Positions 39,855-54,543 of a DNA stretch of 64,000 nt are shown one piece after another. Source of the stretch: Eutrigla gurnardus (Eukaryota; Chordata; Actinopteri; Perciformes; Triglidae); the NCBI GenBank assembly GCA_963514095.1, contig OY741276.1:6970764-7034763 (forward strand). The letters are read 5' to 3'. A program made the position numbers and the translations under genes. The notes beneath the pieces are model-generated. The model saw only the letters and a list, made by a program, of their open reading frames with translations. It was not told the DNA's origin and made no database searches. Each line of letters begins with the position of its first letter. The first letter of the stretch is position 1.

Positions 39855-42800
39855 CATTGACCTGCTTTTTGTTTTTATACCCTTTGTGTAATCAAACAAC
39901 TTGTGTCAAGGGATTTTTTTCAAACAGTGAAACAATTTCTAATTCCAAAGGTTACCACTACAAGTGCACAATATAGTCACACACTTTATGTAGAGCTAGT
40001 TTTAGCATAGAAGTATTATTGCACGCATAATAGAGAAAATAAACTGAGAAACTGTAGATTATTTGAATTAGTATAGAATGTTTTGGCACCTTGCCTTCTG
40101 TAACACTGACGGAATCGCCTTGTGTCACTTTTTTATACGTTTAAAATAATGAGAAGGATTTTATATGAAAAAAAAAATGAAATCAAACTTTTCTGCACTT
40201 ACGATAGATCAGAAGATGTTTACTATGGGAAGTTTATCTCTCTCCTTTTCCAAAATAAAAACTTCATCATGATGTACTTCACTGAATCACCTGTTTCTTT
40301 ATGTGCTATTAAAGCATGGACAACATCGCAATAGTTAATATTCAAGTGGAAAACCATGTGATTTAATAATAATAATATCTGAGCGTTAAATGAATTTCCG
40401 CTGGTTTGAAATCGGCTCTGCTTTGGTTGCTCCTGGTTCTTCATGCACATGGAAATCTGTGTGTTTCTGGGCCTTCAAGGGGACACAGCTTGGAGTAATT
40501 AGAGAGTAGAAAAAGCCCCTTAGTAGTCTCCAGCCAACGGACCAGTAATGCCATTTCTTTCTCCAACCACACTATTTACACAGAGCCATCTGTGGCCCTA
40601 CTCTGCTGGGTCCAAACTCAAAATGTGATATTAATCACTGACATGATTGAAAAATTGAAGAAAAACGACTTAAAAAACCCACTTCTTGTGAGAATAATCT
40701 TCATTCGGAATTGGTCAGAGCAAGACGAAAGCGTGAGGACATTTATTTGAATCATGTAAATCCGCACATAGTTAGAGGAGGGTGTTGGATCAGAGCTGTC
40801 CCTGATATCCCCAGAGAGGAGGACCAATGAATTAAGGAATATTTGTGACTGGTGTTAAACATGTGTATTTCCATCAAAGCTTTTCTGTCCACTGTTATTA
40901 GGCTGTATGTAAGCAGAGATAGGCCGCTTCAGTGGGTCCAGCTAGCCGTCTCCTCTTTCTGAGGTCTCTCTCTCTCCTTCCTCCCTCCCTCTATCTCCCT
41001 CTCTCTCTCTCCCTCCTCAGGCTCTGCTGTGCCATCCTACACACACGCACACACACACACACACTACACACACCCCCTCCCTTCCCTTCACTACGCTCTC
41101 TTGTTCACTCTCTCAGCCGTTCCCCAGCTGGGAGAGGGTTAGTCAACTGGACGGCCATCCCGCTGATCTGCGGGAGCCCCTTTGGGGAGTTACCATAGCA
41201 ACCGTGGCCGATGAAGACAGGGAGTCGCCAGCAGGCCCGCATGGTTGTCATGGTACTAGCTCTGGCTACGGAGGTGGGAGGTGCCATAGGCCACACCTCC
41301 CTACCCCTTCTCCAAAACCAGGCGAGGCTATGGCGTGTGTGCGTGCGTGTGTGCGTGTGTGTGCGTGTGTGTGTGTGTAGGGAGGAAGCTGGCTGGCTGA
41401 CAGCCTCTACACTGTACACGGAGCCAGACTGGTTACCAGGCAGGCTCTGCTACAGCACAGCCGACACCACGGCTGCTGCCAAAAATGAACAGAATGACAT
41501 GAAACTGCTGCTCCGGAGACGTCTCCGTGCAGGTGGAGGATTCAGGCGTTAGAGGAATCTGTCACACTGAAAGTCTCTATTTTATTTAAGAACGTGAACC
41601 ACGCTGCTGCTTTGCAGATATCTTCATGCAGGTGTAGGAGGCAGAATTAGCCTTTTTTTTTTTTATGACGTGCACCGCATACAGCTACATAAAACCCTGC
41701 TGTTCAATCATACAGCACTTGGACCCTGTATTATTCCTTTTTTCCCCTCACATTTGCTGAATTATGTCAATGGCTCTCAGTCCTCCTCACCCACATAGTC
41801 ATTATACCATCAAAGTTATTACAGGTACTTACAATAAGTGACACATAAAAGCTGTTTGACATATGATTTAAATCACATTTTATGTGTTTCCACTCAAATA
41901 TTAATACATTTTCTAATAGGTTTGAGTAACACCAGGTGACAAGTCAATTGAAGCAGATGTGTGCTACAGCAGCAGTGCAGGGGACATGGACACAAGAACA
42001 GTGGGATCTGGTGCCTGCGTTTGTTGGTCACTCTTGTGCTTTTGTCGTATGTATGTTGAGAGTAATCTCTGTTTTATGGGCTGAACGTGAAATCGTGAAG
42101 AGTTTCTCTCCCTCTCTCTCTCTCTGTGGGTAGGTGGGTGTGCTGTGGGCTCTGTGGTGTCACAATGGCCAGATCTAATGTTTCCAGGATGGATCCCAAC
42201 CATAAAATGCTCAGCTCTCAACATGTTTCCCCTCCTAGGCAGGGAAAGATCTCTGAGTCTCTGTCAAGAACATGGGCCTGGTTTCACTTAAGAACCGCTG
42301 GTTGGGTAACACATGTTCTGTTAGAATGGTGAATGTGCCTTTGTTCAATACATTCCTCTATTGCAAAATGAGTCCACGGACAAAGATGAGCGTGAGAAAC
42401 ACCGAACAGCTAATTCTCAGATCTTACTGAGTCATTTTCTGTCTGTGTCGTGATGTGTTAATGTTTCATTCCCACAGCCATGACTGTGAGGGGAGGACGA
42501 TGGAGGCCATCTTAAATGTAAATTATTCATATCTGTTCAGATTAATTTGTTCGTCATACAGGTGAACTATGTTATTAAAGGACTAGTTCAGTTTTATAAC
42601 ATATTACTTCATGTCCAGTGCTGGAGTGTTTTCTCAAGTACACTTAAGTTCAACTGTTTTTTTCTTCTTTCCTACCCCATTAAACTAAACTACTTAACTA
42701 TGTACAAAGTGTATAAACTAGCTCCACTTCTCCCAGCTACACCAGTGAAATGCCATACACATAGATGCAGCAGTACTAATCTAATAATATCATATGATAA

Positions 42801-43038
42801 TGTGTCGGTCAAATGAGTTTCTACATTTAACATAGGTACCTATTTGGATTAAAGTCCCATCATCTCAAATGAATCAGATATAGCTGGTAGGCTATACTTA
42901 GTGACACACATCTCCATCTAGTGGACAAGAGAGCATACAGGGAATTATCAGGCTCCATTAAACGCTTAGTCTGCGCTGTTATTTCAAGTCCTGTTGCTCC
43001 TTCTTCGCATACATGTGATTATTATTAGTGCACATTAT
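39855..43038. other. Intergenic stretch between the piggyBac-like gene and ARRDC gene A
   Basis: No coding exon is supported. It holds the probable 3' end of the piggyBac-like transcript (AATAAA 40038), a pyrimidine-rich block at about 40960-41020, CA and GT/GC repeats near 41035-41065 and 41337-41380, and an X-box-like palindrome at 41189-41202. The rest shows nothing recognisable. Confidence 0.5.
41189..41202. promoter_or_regulatory. X-box-like (RFX) palindromic site
   Basis: GTTACCATAGCAAC is a near-perfect inverted palindrome that fits the RFX-factor X-box pattern (GTNRCCATRGNAAC). It lies in a GC-richer patch between a pyrimidine tract and a GT repeat. A weaker related half-site (GTTGTCATGG) is about 40 bp to the right. 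No gene start is recognised next to it. Confidence 0.4.
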
Positions 43039-44719
43039 TTAACCGGCAAGCTTTCTAAACCAGATGGATCTCTTTGGTTTCCGTTGATGTGGTTTTGGCG
43101 AACCCAACAGAATTACCAGAGGAAGTTTGATCTCTGAGTCTCTTGCCAGAGGGACATCAAGAGTGACCTGCAACCAAAGAAACACAACCTTTAAAACTGG
43201 TCTAGTAGATTTCCTTCCCCAGTAATCAGTGTGCAGATGATTTCTGTGGCTCTACATCCGTTTTTACTGAATGCAGCTAAACCTTTTGATAGCAGGACGG
43301 AACAGGTGGGGCTGAAATATGAGACATGTGTCCTACATGTACCTATCATGTGTGTAGATAAGCCATGAGCGCTGTCCCCTTTGACCCCTCCTCCCCCGTT
43401 CTCTTTCTTTCTCTCCCCCTCACACAGCCATCATCTTGCATGATGCAGCACATTAGCAATACCTTGAGTCTGTACTCGAGCTTCATCATGCAGCAGTTGA
43501 AGAAGGTGGGGTGGAGCTGTGCAGGGATACTCAGAACTTTGGTTATGGTCTGACTGGTCTCAGCAGGAACAGGGTCCCCTGTCCCAAACAGGGTTTCGTT
43601 TGTGTGTTCCATCCTCGCTGACTGGGCAACGAAGGTCTGCTTCTCACACAGGTAGAGTTTGAGTGTTACTGTGCGAGCCGAGTCGTTGAGTACCTCCACA
43701 GAGACCCCCAACGCTTCACCTAGAGAAGAAAAAAAACACCATTAATGTTTCAGTTAAAGCCATTCGGAAAAAATAAGACTGCTAGTGAAATCTGTTTACC
43801 TTGTTTTACTCCCATTCTTTCAGACGTAACATTCATAGTAACTTTTGCAGAGCCATAAAATGAAATCCTGGTCGCATGTTGTTGTTCCTGCCAAACAGAA
43901 ACCAAAGCTGTCAGGAAGCTGAATCTTGAGCTGGCATTAGCTGTTTATTATAACTGTCTAATTAAAAATCTGAACACACAATTGAGATCTAAAAATAAAA
44001 ACCCAGATTCAAGCAAGGAGGCACATCATGTCCATACCTTAAGTCCGATGATGATAACCTCGGATCTGGAGGCAAAGGGGAACTCAGACTTGGTCAGAAA
44101 GGGGAACTCGGTCTTGGTTTTGTGGACAAGCCAGATTGACTGAGTCAGCTGTGCTCTCAAACTATACGTAATTTTGCCCCATTTCCCCACGTAAGATGAA
44201 GGCATATCTCTGCAGGGAAATAATACAAATACATAAGGGAGATTGTTTTTATGTCATCAGCTGCAAGGAAGCGTTTATTGTAAATATAAATATATAATCC
44301 ACACGCACGTATTTGGAATCACAAAGGTGAACGGATACACATTTCTCCCAGAGCGGATGATTTCTGAACCTTATGAAAAGAAACGTAATGTTTGTTAAAT
44401 GTACATTCAGTTCAAAAGCTCTCTCTCTTTATGTTTCACTAACAGTATGACAATACTAACCATCTCCTTTGTTTTTATCCTGAAGAATAATATGCTCAAA
44501 ATAAAAGTATTTCTTCTTGTGGCTGTGCATCCCTGGGGCTTGTCCTTCTTGATCGTGCCATGTCACCTTAGCTTTTCCTTTGGCTTTGACCAAAAAACAC
44601 TGCACTTTGGTTTGCCTGCTGGTCACCACGGTCACCCTGCCAGAGAGGATGTCCCCGGGAGAGAATGTGCCTCGTTCATCCAACTTGTTGTAATCCACCG
44701 AGAGATGCTTGACCGTCAT
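43039..44719 (-). CDS. Arrestin domain-containing protein 3-like (gene A), no PPxY tail
   Basis: Alpha-arrestins are cytosolic or endosomal adaptors that link membrane cargo to ubiquitin ligases. Six exons in transcript order: 44461-44719 (ATG 44717-44719), 44309-44369, 44038-44209, 43800-43887, 43463-43719, 43039-43167. They join to 321 codons plus TAA. The arrestin N domain starts MTVKHLSVDYNKL and includes GDILSGRVTVV and RSGRNVYPFTFVIPNT. The arrestin C domain includes GEALGVSVEVLNDSARTVTL and ends at LEYRLK, then VTLDVPLARDSEIKLPLVIL. The protein then finishes with a short basic tail, HQRKPKRSIWFRKLAG, with no PPxY motif. Exon 3 is 24 nt longer than in B and C because of a tandem duplication giving TEFPFLTKSEFPF. 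Exon 4 is 88 nt, against 97 nt in the other four genes. It is the most divergent paralogue of the array and lies furthest downstream in the common direction of transcription. Confidence 0.88.
44074..44121 (-). repeat. 24-bp tandem duplication within exon 3 of gene A
   Basis: Two adjacent 24-bp copies beginning AAAGGGGAACTC on the plus strand (44074-44097 and 44098-44121) differ at only a few bases. They encode eight residues twice and keep the frame. The 24 nt exactly account for the exon-length difference from paralogues B and C (172 against 148 nt). Confidence 0.85.
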
Positions 44720-45528
44720 GATAAGACTACATCAAATAAAGTCCCCAAAGGTTGTGGAGTGGTAGTTTGAGGACAATCCAAAATGATTCCCATGAATTGA
44801 CTCAAAGCCAGTCTGTATTGATCCACTGTGGTACTGAAGTGGGACCTTGTATTGATGAACAGGGCTCAGGCAAGGCTGTCATAGACACCGTAGCAGTGGA
44901 CTTCTCCAGAAGCTGTATCTGTGTCACACATGACCACGTGATCAGGAGTTGCAGGTGTCACTTTCACACAGGTGACTCGAGCCGGCAGCCCTGCAGGAGA
45001 AATTAGGCCACCGACATTATTAAAAGGGAATGCACACAAGCCTTTAGACGACAGTTCTTTCCTTTATCCATGTATTTCTGCTTTAGAACGTGTCCTACAA
45101 GATGGTTGGATACAGATAGTTTGACTTAATTTAGAATTGTTTAGGAACTAATTAAAATTGCCTCTGCTTACACAACGACCTAGTGAGATTCAATACATGT
45201 TCCACAACCTTTTTATTGACATAACATAATAGTTCATCCATTCCATTCTCAAATTAAAATTTGTGCAAAATCTTGACATGTGTAGAAATTAAAAACATCA
45301 TTAGCTGTATCAAAAGGAATTGCAAAACTTAGCCACATTGTCAGCAAAAACACAAACCCCAGACTGTAAACCAAGCTTATGGTGCGCAAGTGGCATTGTG
45401 GGTAATGAAGGCACCAGGTTTTGAGAAGAAGAAAGAAAGAATACATATAATAATAAAGGAGGATAAAGACATTTCTGGTCCGGCTGTTTGAATTTTAACA
45501 GTCCACGAGGAGTCTGACAGTGATTTAT

Positions 45529-48486
<2,958 letters not shown>

Positions 48487-48577
48487 TGTCCACAGAGAAA
48501 TACACAGTGGAGTAGCAAAATCTCCTGTAGTCGAGTGAAGTCGAGGCTTGGAAACCCTGATTAGCCGCTCCTCACTG

Positions 48578-48583
48578 TTTATA
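48578..48583 (-). promoter_or_regulatory. TATA box of gene B
   Basis: The minus strand reads GGATATAAACAGTGAGGAGC about 95 bp before the start codon. The same block (ATATAAACAGTGAGGAGC) occurs at the same place before gene C, supporting a functional core promoter. Confidence 0.65.
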
Positions 48584-48689
48584 TCCGACCTCAGACATTC
48601 AAATCTGGTTAAACCTGTTTTTCTCTCAGGTGCTCGGGTGACACACACATGCGCACACTGTGACTGGGAGCATTCAGCCCTGTAAACTC

Positions 48690-50310
48690 ACTGCCCTTTA
48701 CTAACAAATGTAGTGCTTAAACTGCACTGGATGAAACTATTCAGAACAATTCATCCCACTGCTGTTTAGAGGGAGCACGCTCTGTTGATAACCACCTCTG
48801 TGCACATGGCTGGAGAGTGATACCTGTATTTTTGACCTGGGTTCATGACTATCACATGCTACCCTTTCTCACTGTGCCACATGACTCATTTCCATTCGCT
48901 GTATTGCCAACGTAATTCAAGGATCCAAGGATCATATATTGTCATCAGAGATGCACAATGAAGAGCAGTAACCCATTTGCAACACAAGAAAAACAACAAT
49001 GGCAGAGGCCAAACTTAATTCATTCATTTTGTTGCAGCACACGTGTGCCCAGGTCGGCTGTCTGTTCATGTCAACCTAACGTCTAAAAGGCGTGGTTTAG
49101 TATTATATGATTTTAGGGCAAGGACATGCTTTACTTCCAAAGCATTTCCTGTTTAAAGAAAGTTTCACACCCCAACAGACAACTTAATCTCCAGACAAGC
49201 GGGCAGCTTTGAGGGATTCATTGCAACAAAGCTTATTGAAGGTCCAATGACAGCAGTGAGCAGGTGAAACAAACAGAGTGGCGTGAAGTGATGTGACATG
49301 GCGTGATGAGAAACAGGCGAGTTTGGTCCGGGACCCCAAAAAACTAAGATGATTTGCAGGTAAGCACACAAGGAAACAATTCACAAGAACCAAAGATGAC
49401 ACAGAGGCAGAACTCTGGAGTACTGATAGCTGCGGCGCTCGGACAAGAACAACTGGAGGACCGGTGTTTTTAAGCTGCATGCCTGATGAGAAGATAGATG
49501 GCAGGTGTGTCGGCTGAGCAGCGTTAGTGTGAGTTCAGCTGCAGCTGCGTTGAAGCCGAGCCAGAGCAGGAACGCCCACTGACTAACACAGAGGGAGCCT
49601 GGTGTTTGTGCCATTTTTCATTTTTTAAAAACCATTGTTAACACAAGAGAAAATAAATATAAAAGCAGAAGTTTAAAATGTTTGTTTTGTGATTTTTCTT
49701 TTATATTAGGAGGGTGATCAGCATGGTCACAGTCTGTTCGCTGGGGAATGCTTCTAACTTGTCCTTAGAAATAGAATTTGTGCAAAATCGTGACAATATG
49801 ATTATAAGTCAGCTCACTGATCTAAGCAACTCCAAAACATATGCCAAATTGTCATCAAACACAAGGAGATTAATACAATGATGAGGTGAAACTAAGAGCT
49901 TAGGCATCTTTACTGTTCAATTGTAGATAAATATACAACCACCTCACTTTTGTATTATTTGATACAACAAAGAGAAGTGACTACTCTAGAAAATGTATAA
50001 AACATCTCTAACCCATCTACTGATGTACAGTTTAACATGTACAGTGTTGCTGTATGTTTAGTCAACAATAATTCTGTTGTTTTGACCTTGAGGTGATGAT
50101 GATGATTTCTGAAGGCCGATGGTAATTCAGTTAAGTATGCACATAACACTAAAATGACAACATATGGACATCAATTCACAGTAAAATGTATAACAAATTG
50201 GCACAAACATGACTGGAAACTGACAAAAGAAATAATTCGGTCACTATTTTTAGAATTACTCATCATAAAGAAGACAGCATCTTCTATTACACAACATACC
50301 ATCTCAGAAT
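48690..50310. other. Spacer between genes B and C
   Basis: No coding exon is seen. From about 49770 leftover homology to the region downstream of gene B (about 45250-45350) appears as interrupted matches such as ATTTGTGCAAAATC. The duplicated unit therefore extends beyond the gene's 3' end, with about 450 bp of extra sequence in this copy before homology resumes near 50315. Confidence 0.5.
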
Positions 50311-50472
50311 GTTCAACCAAGCTTTTGGTGCTCAAGTAGCATTGTGGGTAATGTAGGCGCAGGTTTTGAGAAGAAGAAAGAAGATTAATGTAATAACAAA
50401 GATGATAACTTTGGTTCGGCTGTATGAATTTTTGTGTATGAACAGTCCACGAGGAGTCTGACAGTGGTTTAT

Positions 50473-50641
50473 TTATAGTGCATCCGTATATTCGGGAGAA
50501 GGGTACAATCCATATGCTTCATAGGGAGGTGGGGGATCCACAGCTTGGAAGGCTGCTTGTGGTGGAGGTGACATGCCCCAGGGTGCTTGGTTTGGGTTCC
50601 TAAATGTTTCAAATCCAAATCCAGCAGCAGCAGCAGCAGTA

Positions 50642-50679
<38 letters not shown>

Positions 50680-53600
50680 TGGTTGTTTCATAGCAGAGAC
50701 CTCAGAGGAAGGTAGGACGACTATAGGGAGTTTGATCTCTGGGTGTGAAGCATATTTCACATCTAGAGTGATCTGTGGAAAACATTGTTGATGTTGTATT
50801 GTTATATATGTGTCTTTATATCACCAGAAGTACAGTATTAGAAGCAGTCACAATTATTTCCACACTGCATAACCAACCCCTTTGGCAGACACCAAAATGA
50901 GTGAGGGATGGTATCAAAGTCTTCAAATTCTGATATTCATAATATGACATTTTTTATTGCATAAAATACATGTTTAATGAGTACCAGATTGCACAACTGG
51001 AAACCTTTTGTGTCAATCTGGAAGTCAGTGGGATTTTCTTGCGTTTATTACAGTATTCCTTGGTTTTGTCGCCGCAGATGAACAGAAGAATGGTTCAGAA
51101 AGAGCAAATGGAGGATTACCTCCCACAAACGTGATCAAAATATGGTGAAGATTACCTTCAGCCTGTACTCCAGCTTGATGATGGAGCAGTTTAAGATGGA
51201 AGGAGGTAGTTCCCTAGGGATGGTGATCACCTTGGTAACCGTCTCTTTCCCAGAGGATTCAACAGCCTCAATCTTATCTTTAAGGATCTCATTTGTGCAA
51301 ACTCTCCTGCGACCCTGGGCGGAGTAACTCTTCTTCTCATACAGTGTGAATTTGGGCTTCACTGAACGAGTTGAGTTGTTGGTGACTTCAACTGTGACTT
51401 GGAGATCCCTGCCTGTAACATGGAGGAATTAATCAGTAGACAGAATACTGTGTCATATTGATTAGTAGGTTGGCCAGTCACCAACGCAACCAAAAAAAGT
51501 GCTATATTGTGATCAAAGAAATTATTTAATATTAAAAAGTAACATTAAACCAGGCTGAACAATGATTTCATGAATTCAGTAGTGGCAGCGCCCCCGAAGT
51601 TTCAGCTGGGAGATGCTTTCAAGAAGCAGAACTTTGGTACACATTGGTAAATGCTACTCTAACAAACCCTTAATGTTGGTACATATATTCTTAGGGTTAG
51701 GTCTGTATCCTAATGTGTGTGATTACTTTTCATCAAAGCATAGTTACATGGCTGGATAATTTTGAAGGATTGTTAAATTGTTAAAGGATGGGTAGGTGAT
51801 CATATTCAGAAACACTTTCTGTATATTACTTGAAATCCTTGATAGCAATGAATAAATGAAATGCTCTGACATAAAACAATTTAAAAAATGTCATCTGTGG
51901 CCGTGGTAGGACTGTAAAAACCCCGTCCAATCAAAAAAGTAGGGCTGGAGGAAATAATTGGACTAACAAAGCTTACTTCCTCATTGCAAGCACTCGTTTG
52001 GGGGAGCGGCTTTGAACAGAAGTCTGAATGAAGGGGGCGGGACTATTTCTGGTTAGGTGATACGTTCAAAGTCAAAGTCTCTGTGGTTTTTCCAAAAGAC
52101 CTACTCTGCCTTTAAGTGTTGCCAAAAAAATGAGTTGTTTCTGATGCTTCTTTGATGAATCATGTTGCAGTAAACATTCCTCTACCAACAAATACCTGTT
52201 CAGGGGTCCGTTTCACAAAGCAGGTTTAGTGATAACCTTGAGTTAGTTAACCCTGAGATGAGGGAAACTCTGGTTTTTCGGTTTCACAAAGCCAGTTCAG
52301 CATAAATCTGAGTCAGTTACCCGGGTAACATACTCCGTGAACCTAACCTGCTCGCTAGCAGGTTTGCTTCAACAAACCCTGAGTTTCTCCCTACATGTCT
52401 CCGCCTTTTTCCGGAATCTGAACCAACTCTGAAAAAATGTGCCGTCCTTTCATCGTCAACCTAATCGATATGGAAATAAAAGTGATTCTAGCAGCTTTGC
52501 GTTGGGAGACAATTTTGATTACCTTTCCTTCCAATCACATTAGATATTATCTAAACGATATTCTCCGACATTTTCAACATTTCATATCGCGGACATAATC
52601 GGCAACCAGATTCTTTGCGGAGGTAGTGTTTTTGCGAACGGGAGATTTATGAAATGTTTAAGTACATTTGTGTGTTGAAATACCTGCTTATATTTACTGT
52701 TTAATATTTGAAATATGATTAAAATCATATGCCTTAGTCAACGTATTTGCACAATATTCTTATGCTTAATTTTCAATTGACGCCACTTTCTTTCTGTGCC
52801 GGGGGGGATTACACCCAATGAAAATGATAATTCATTCAGTGCGCTACTTTGTGAACTACGGGAGTTGAACCACTGTCGCCTGCGCCGTGGGCGGCGTTGC
52901 TAACCATTACACCACAGTGTCGCTGTGCCTGTCGGAAAATAAAGAGTTATTACCTTTAGATCAATAGACTGTTTCATTCAGTTATACACATTAGATCGGG
53001 CAGTAATTGTCTGCCACGCCAACTATCGCTACTTTGCTGCAGTTACGTTGCTCGGCTTTCTCAGGATGAGCTCGTTTTCTACATAAACACTCAGTAATAT
53101 CGAATGACGCTCTCCCGGTTGCCATGGTGAATCGTAGTATCGGAGCTCCATTGATGATGGCTTTGTAGAGTCGACAGGCACGCGCGTAACTCAGAGTTTA
53201 CATACTCAGAGTTGACTGAACTAATTCAAAACCACTGTTCTGAAACCGAAAACTCAGAGTTGCCCATCTCAGAGTTGGTCAACTCAGAGTTCAGGGTTAG
53301 GTTCAGAGTTTGTTGAACCTGCTTTGTGAAACGGGCCCCAGGTGTATCCAGTACTGAACAAGGAAAGGCAAGAGAATCACAATTGCTCAGCTGCAGGATT
53401 AATTATTACCTTGCTTGTATCCCATCCGCTTGGTGTGAACAGCCATTGAAATGTTTCCAGAGCCAAACACTTTGACAGATTTATCCTTGCAGCCATACTG
53501 GGGTTCCTAAAAGAACAGCCCCCCCACCTCAGATTAACATGGTCTCTCCTCATCAAAAACATGGTCTCTCCTCATCAAACGGTCCAGTTTTAAAGATGTA

Positions 53601-54450
53601 TGAATTCTTACCATAAGTCCCGGAATATTCATGTCTGCTTTGGACACAAATGTGAAGTAGGTTTTGGCCTTTTTTGTCAGCTTCATTGATTGTTTAAGTT
53701 CTGCCTTCAATTTATGAACAATTCTACCAATGGTGGTTTTGAAAGATGATGGGATTTTTCTGTGAAGTATAATAACAGAGAATTCAAACGACCTGAAAAG
53801 AAGTAAAACCTCAATCTAAAATAGTTCAAGTAAAGACGAGGCACCTGTCAGGAATGGCGAAGGAAAAAGGAAATACATGTCTTCCTTTGCCAATGACTTC
53901 ATTGCCTGGAACACAATAGCATATATAAATTCTTAATTAATGTAGAGATGTAATAAATATCATTAATTATGGCCCTGCTTCATAAGGCCCTGATATTTTG
54001 AATGCTACACAAAGACAGACACATTAAACACAACAGGACCACTGTTGTAATAGTTGTTGTTGCTTTAAGGCAATACTTTGAATATCAACTGCAGCAACTT
54101 TAAACAGTATATAAATCATCATTGTCTAATGGTCATTGCTGATTATTACAATGTACTGCATATCAATGTTAGTATTAATTTAATTCCATACCATCTTGTC
54201 TTGACTCTCTCAAGATGTGATGTTTGACATCATAATATTCCTCATTAGCCCAGTACACATGGTGTTGGTATTGCCCATAATATTCGCTCCAGCAGACCCG
54301 AGCTTTTCCTTTTCCTGTAAAAATAAGCGATTGGATTTTAGTTTCCTTCGAAACCTCCACGATGACTCTCCCATTAATGGTATCTCCATTCGTGAAGGTG
54401 TTATTGCTGTTGATGGCATCGTATTCAATTGAGAAATTTGTTATGGTCAT
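50473..54450 (-). CDS. Arrestin domain-containing protein 3-like (gene C)
   Basis: Six exons in transcript order: 54192-54450 (ATG 54448-54450), 53845-53905, 53612-53759, 53410-53506, 51156-51412, 50473-50772. They join to 373 codons plus TAA. Domain layout is as in gene B: an N arrestin domain starting MTITNFSIEYDAINSNNTFT, a C arrestin domain from GRDLQVTVEVTNNSTRS to IIKLEYRLK, then a tail with PPPPYEAYGLYPSPEY including a PPxY motif. Differences from B are few in exons 1, 2, 4 and 5. The main change is in the tail, where GCT codons have expanded to an 11-Ala run, a Pro-Thr break and a five-Ala run. Intron 4 is longer than in B because of a 1.1-kb Harbinger insertion. All splice sites are intact and no stop or frameshift is present, so the copy looks functional. 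Confidence 0.92.
50624..50688 (-). repeat. Poly-alanine coding (GCT)n repeat in gene C
   Basis: On the plus strand this is AGC repeated with one interruption (AGTAGGAGC). In the coding direction it specifies 11 Ala, then Pro-Thr, then five Ala. Gene B has only six Ala codons at the same site. Confidence 0.9.
52437..52598 (+). pseudogene. Relic of a Harbinger (HARBI1-like) transposase N-terminus
   Basis: A 53-codon frame inside the transposon starts MCRPFIVNLIDMEIKVILAA, then LRWETI, and contains FPSNHIRYYLNDI. This recalls the N-terminus of HARBI1-like transposases (a CPF..D..D.EA...RRAFRRERV pattern followed by FPD..LYERYRF). It then meets a stop codon. The DDE catalytic core is missing, so the element lost most of its transposase by internal deletion. 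Recognition is by pattern only. Confidence 0.55.
52850..52922 (-). other. tRNA-like segment with pol III box motifs inside the transposon
   Basis: The minus strand reads TGGTGTAATGGTTAGCA, which fits a tRNA A box, and about 40 bp later GGTTCAACTCC, which fits a B box. Between them a GCC...GGC stem resembles an anticodon arm. The T-stem and acceptor stem do not pair well, so it is not a functional tRNA. A tRNA-derived SINE head or captured pseudo-tRNA is more likely. Confidence 0.5.
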
Positions 54451-54543
54451 TTTCCAGAGAAATACACAGTGGAGTAGCAGAATCTCCTGTAAAACCAAGT
54501 CGAAAGTCCAGACTTGTGAACCCCGACCAGCTGCTCCTCACTG

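Larger units (their letters stand above)
52204..53338. mobile_element. Harbinger-family DNA transposon in intron 4 of gene C
   Basis: The ends are inverted repeats sharing CCGTTTCACAAAGCAGGTT, preceded by GGG and T or C. A direct CAG flanks both sides (52201-52203, 53339-53341). CAG/CTG is a known target type for zebrafish Harbinger elements. Gene B shows the unoccupied site, TGTTCAGGTGTATCC, at about 47538-47552, proving the boundaries. Subterminal ACTCAGAGTT-like motifs repeat within 200 bp of the right end. It contains a transposase N-terminal relic and a tRNA-like segment but no full transposase, so it is a 1,135-bp non-autonomous derivative. Confidence 0.9.
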
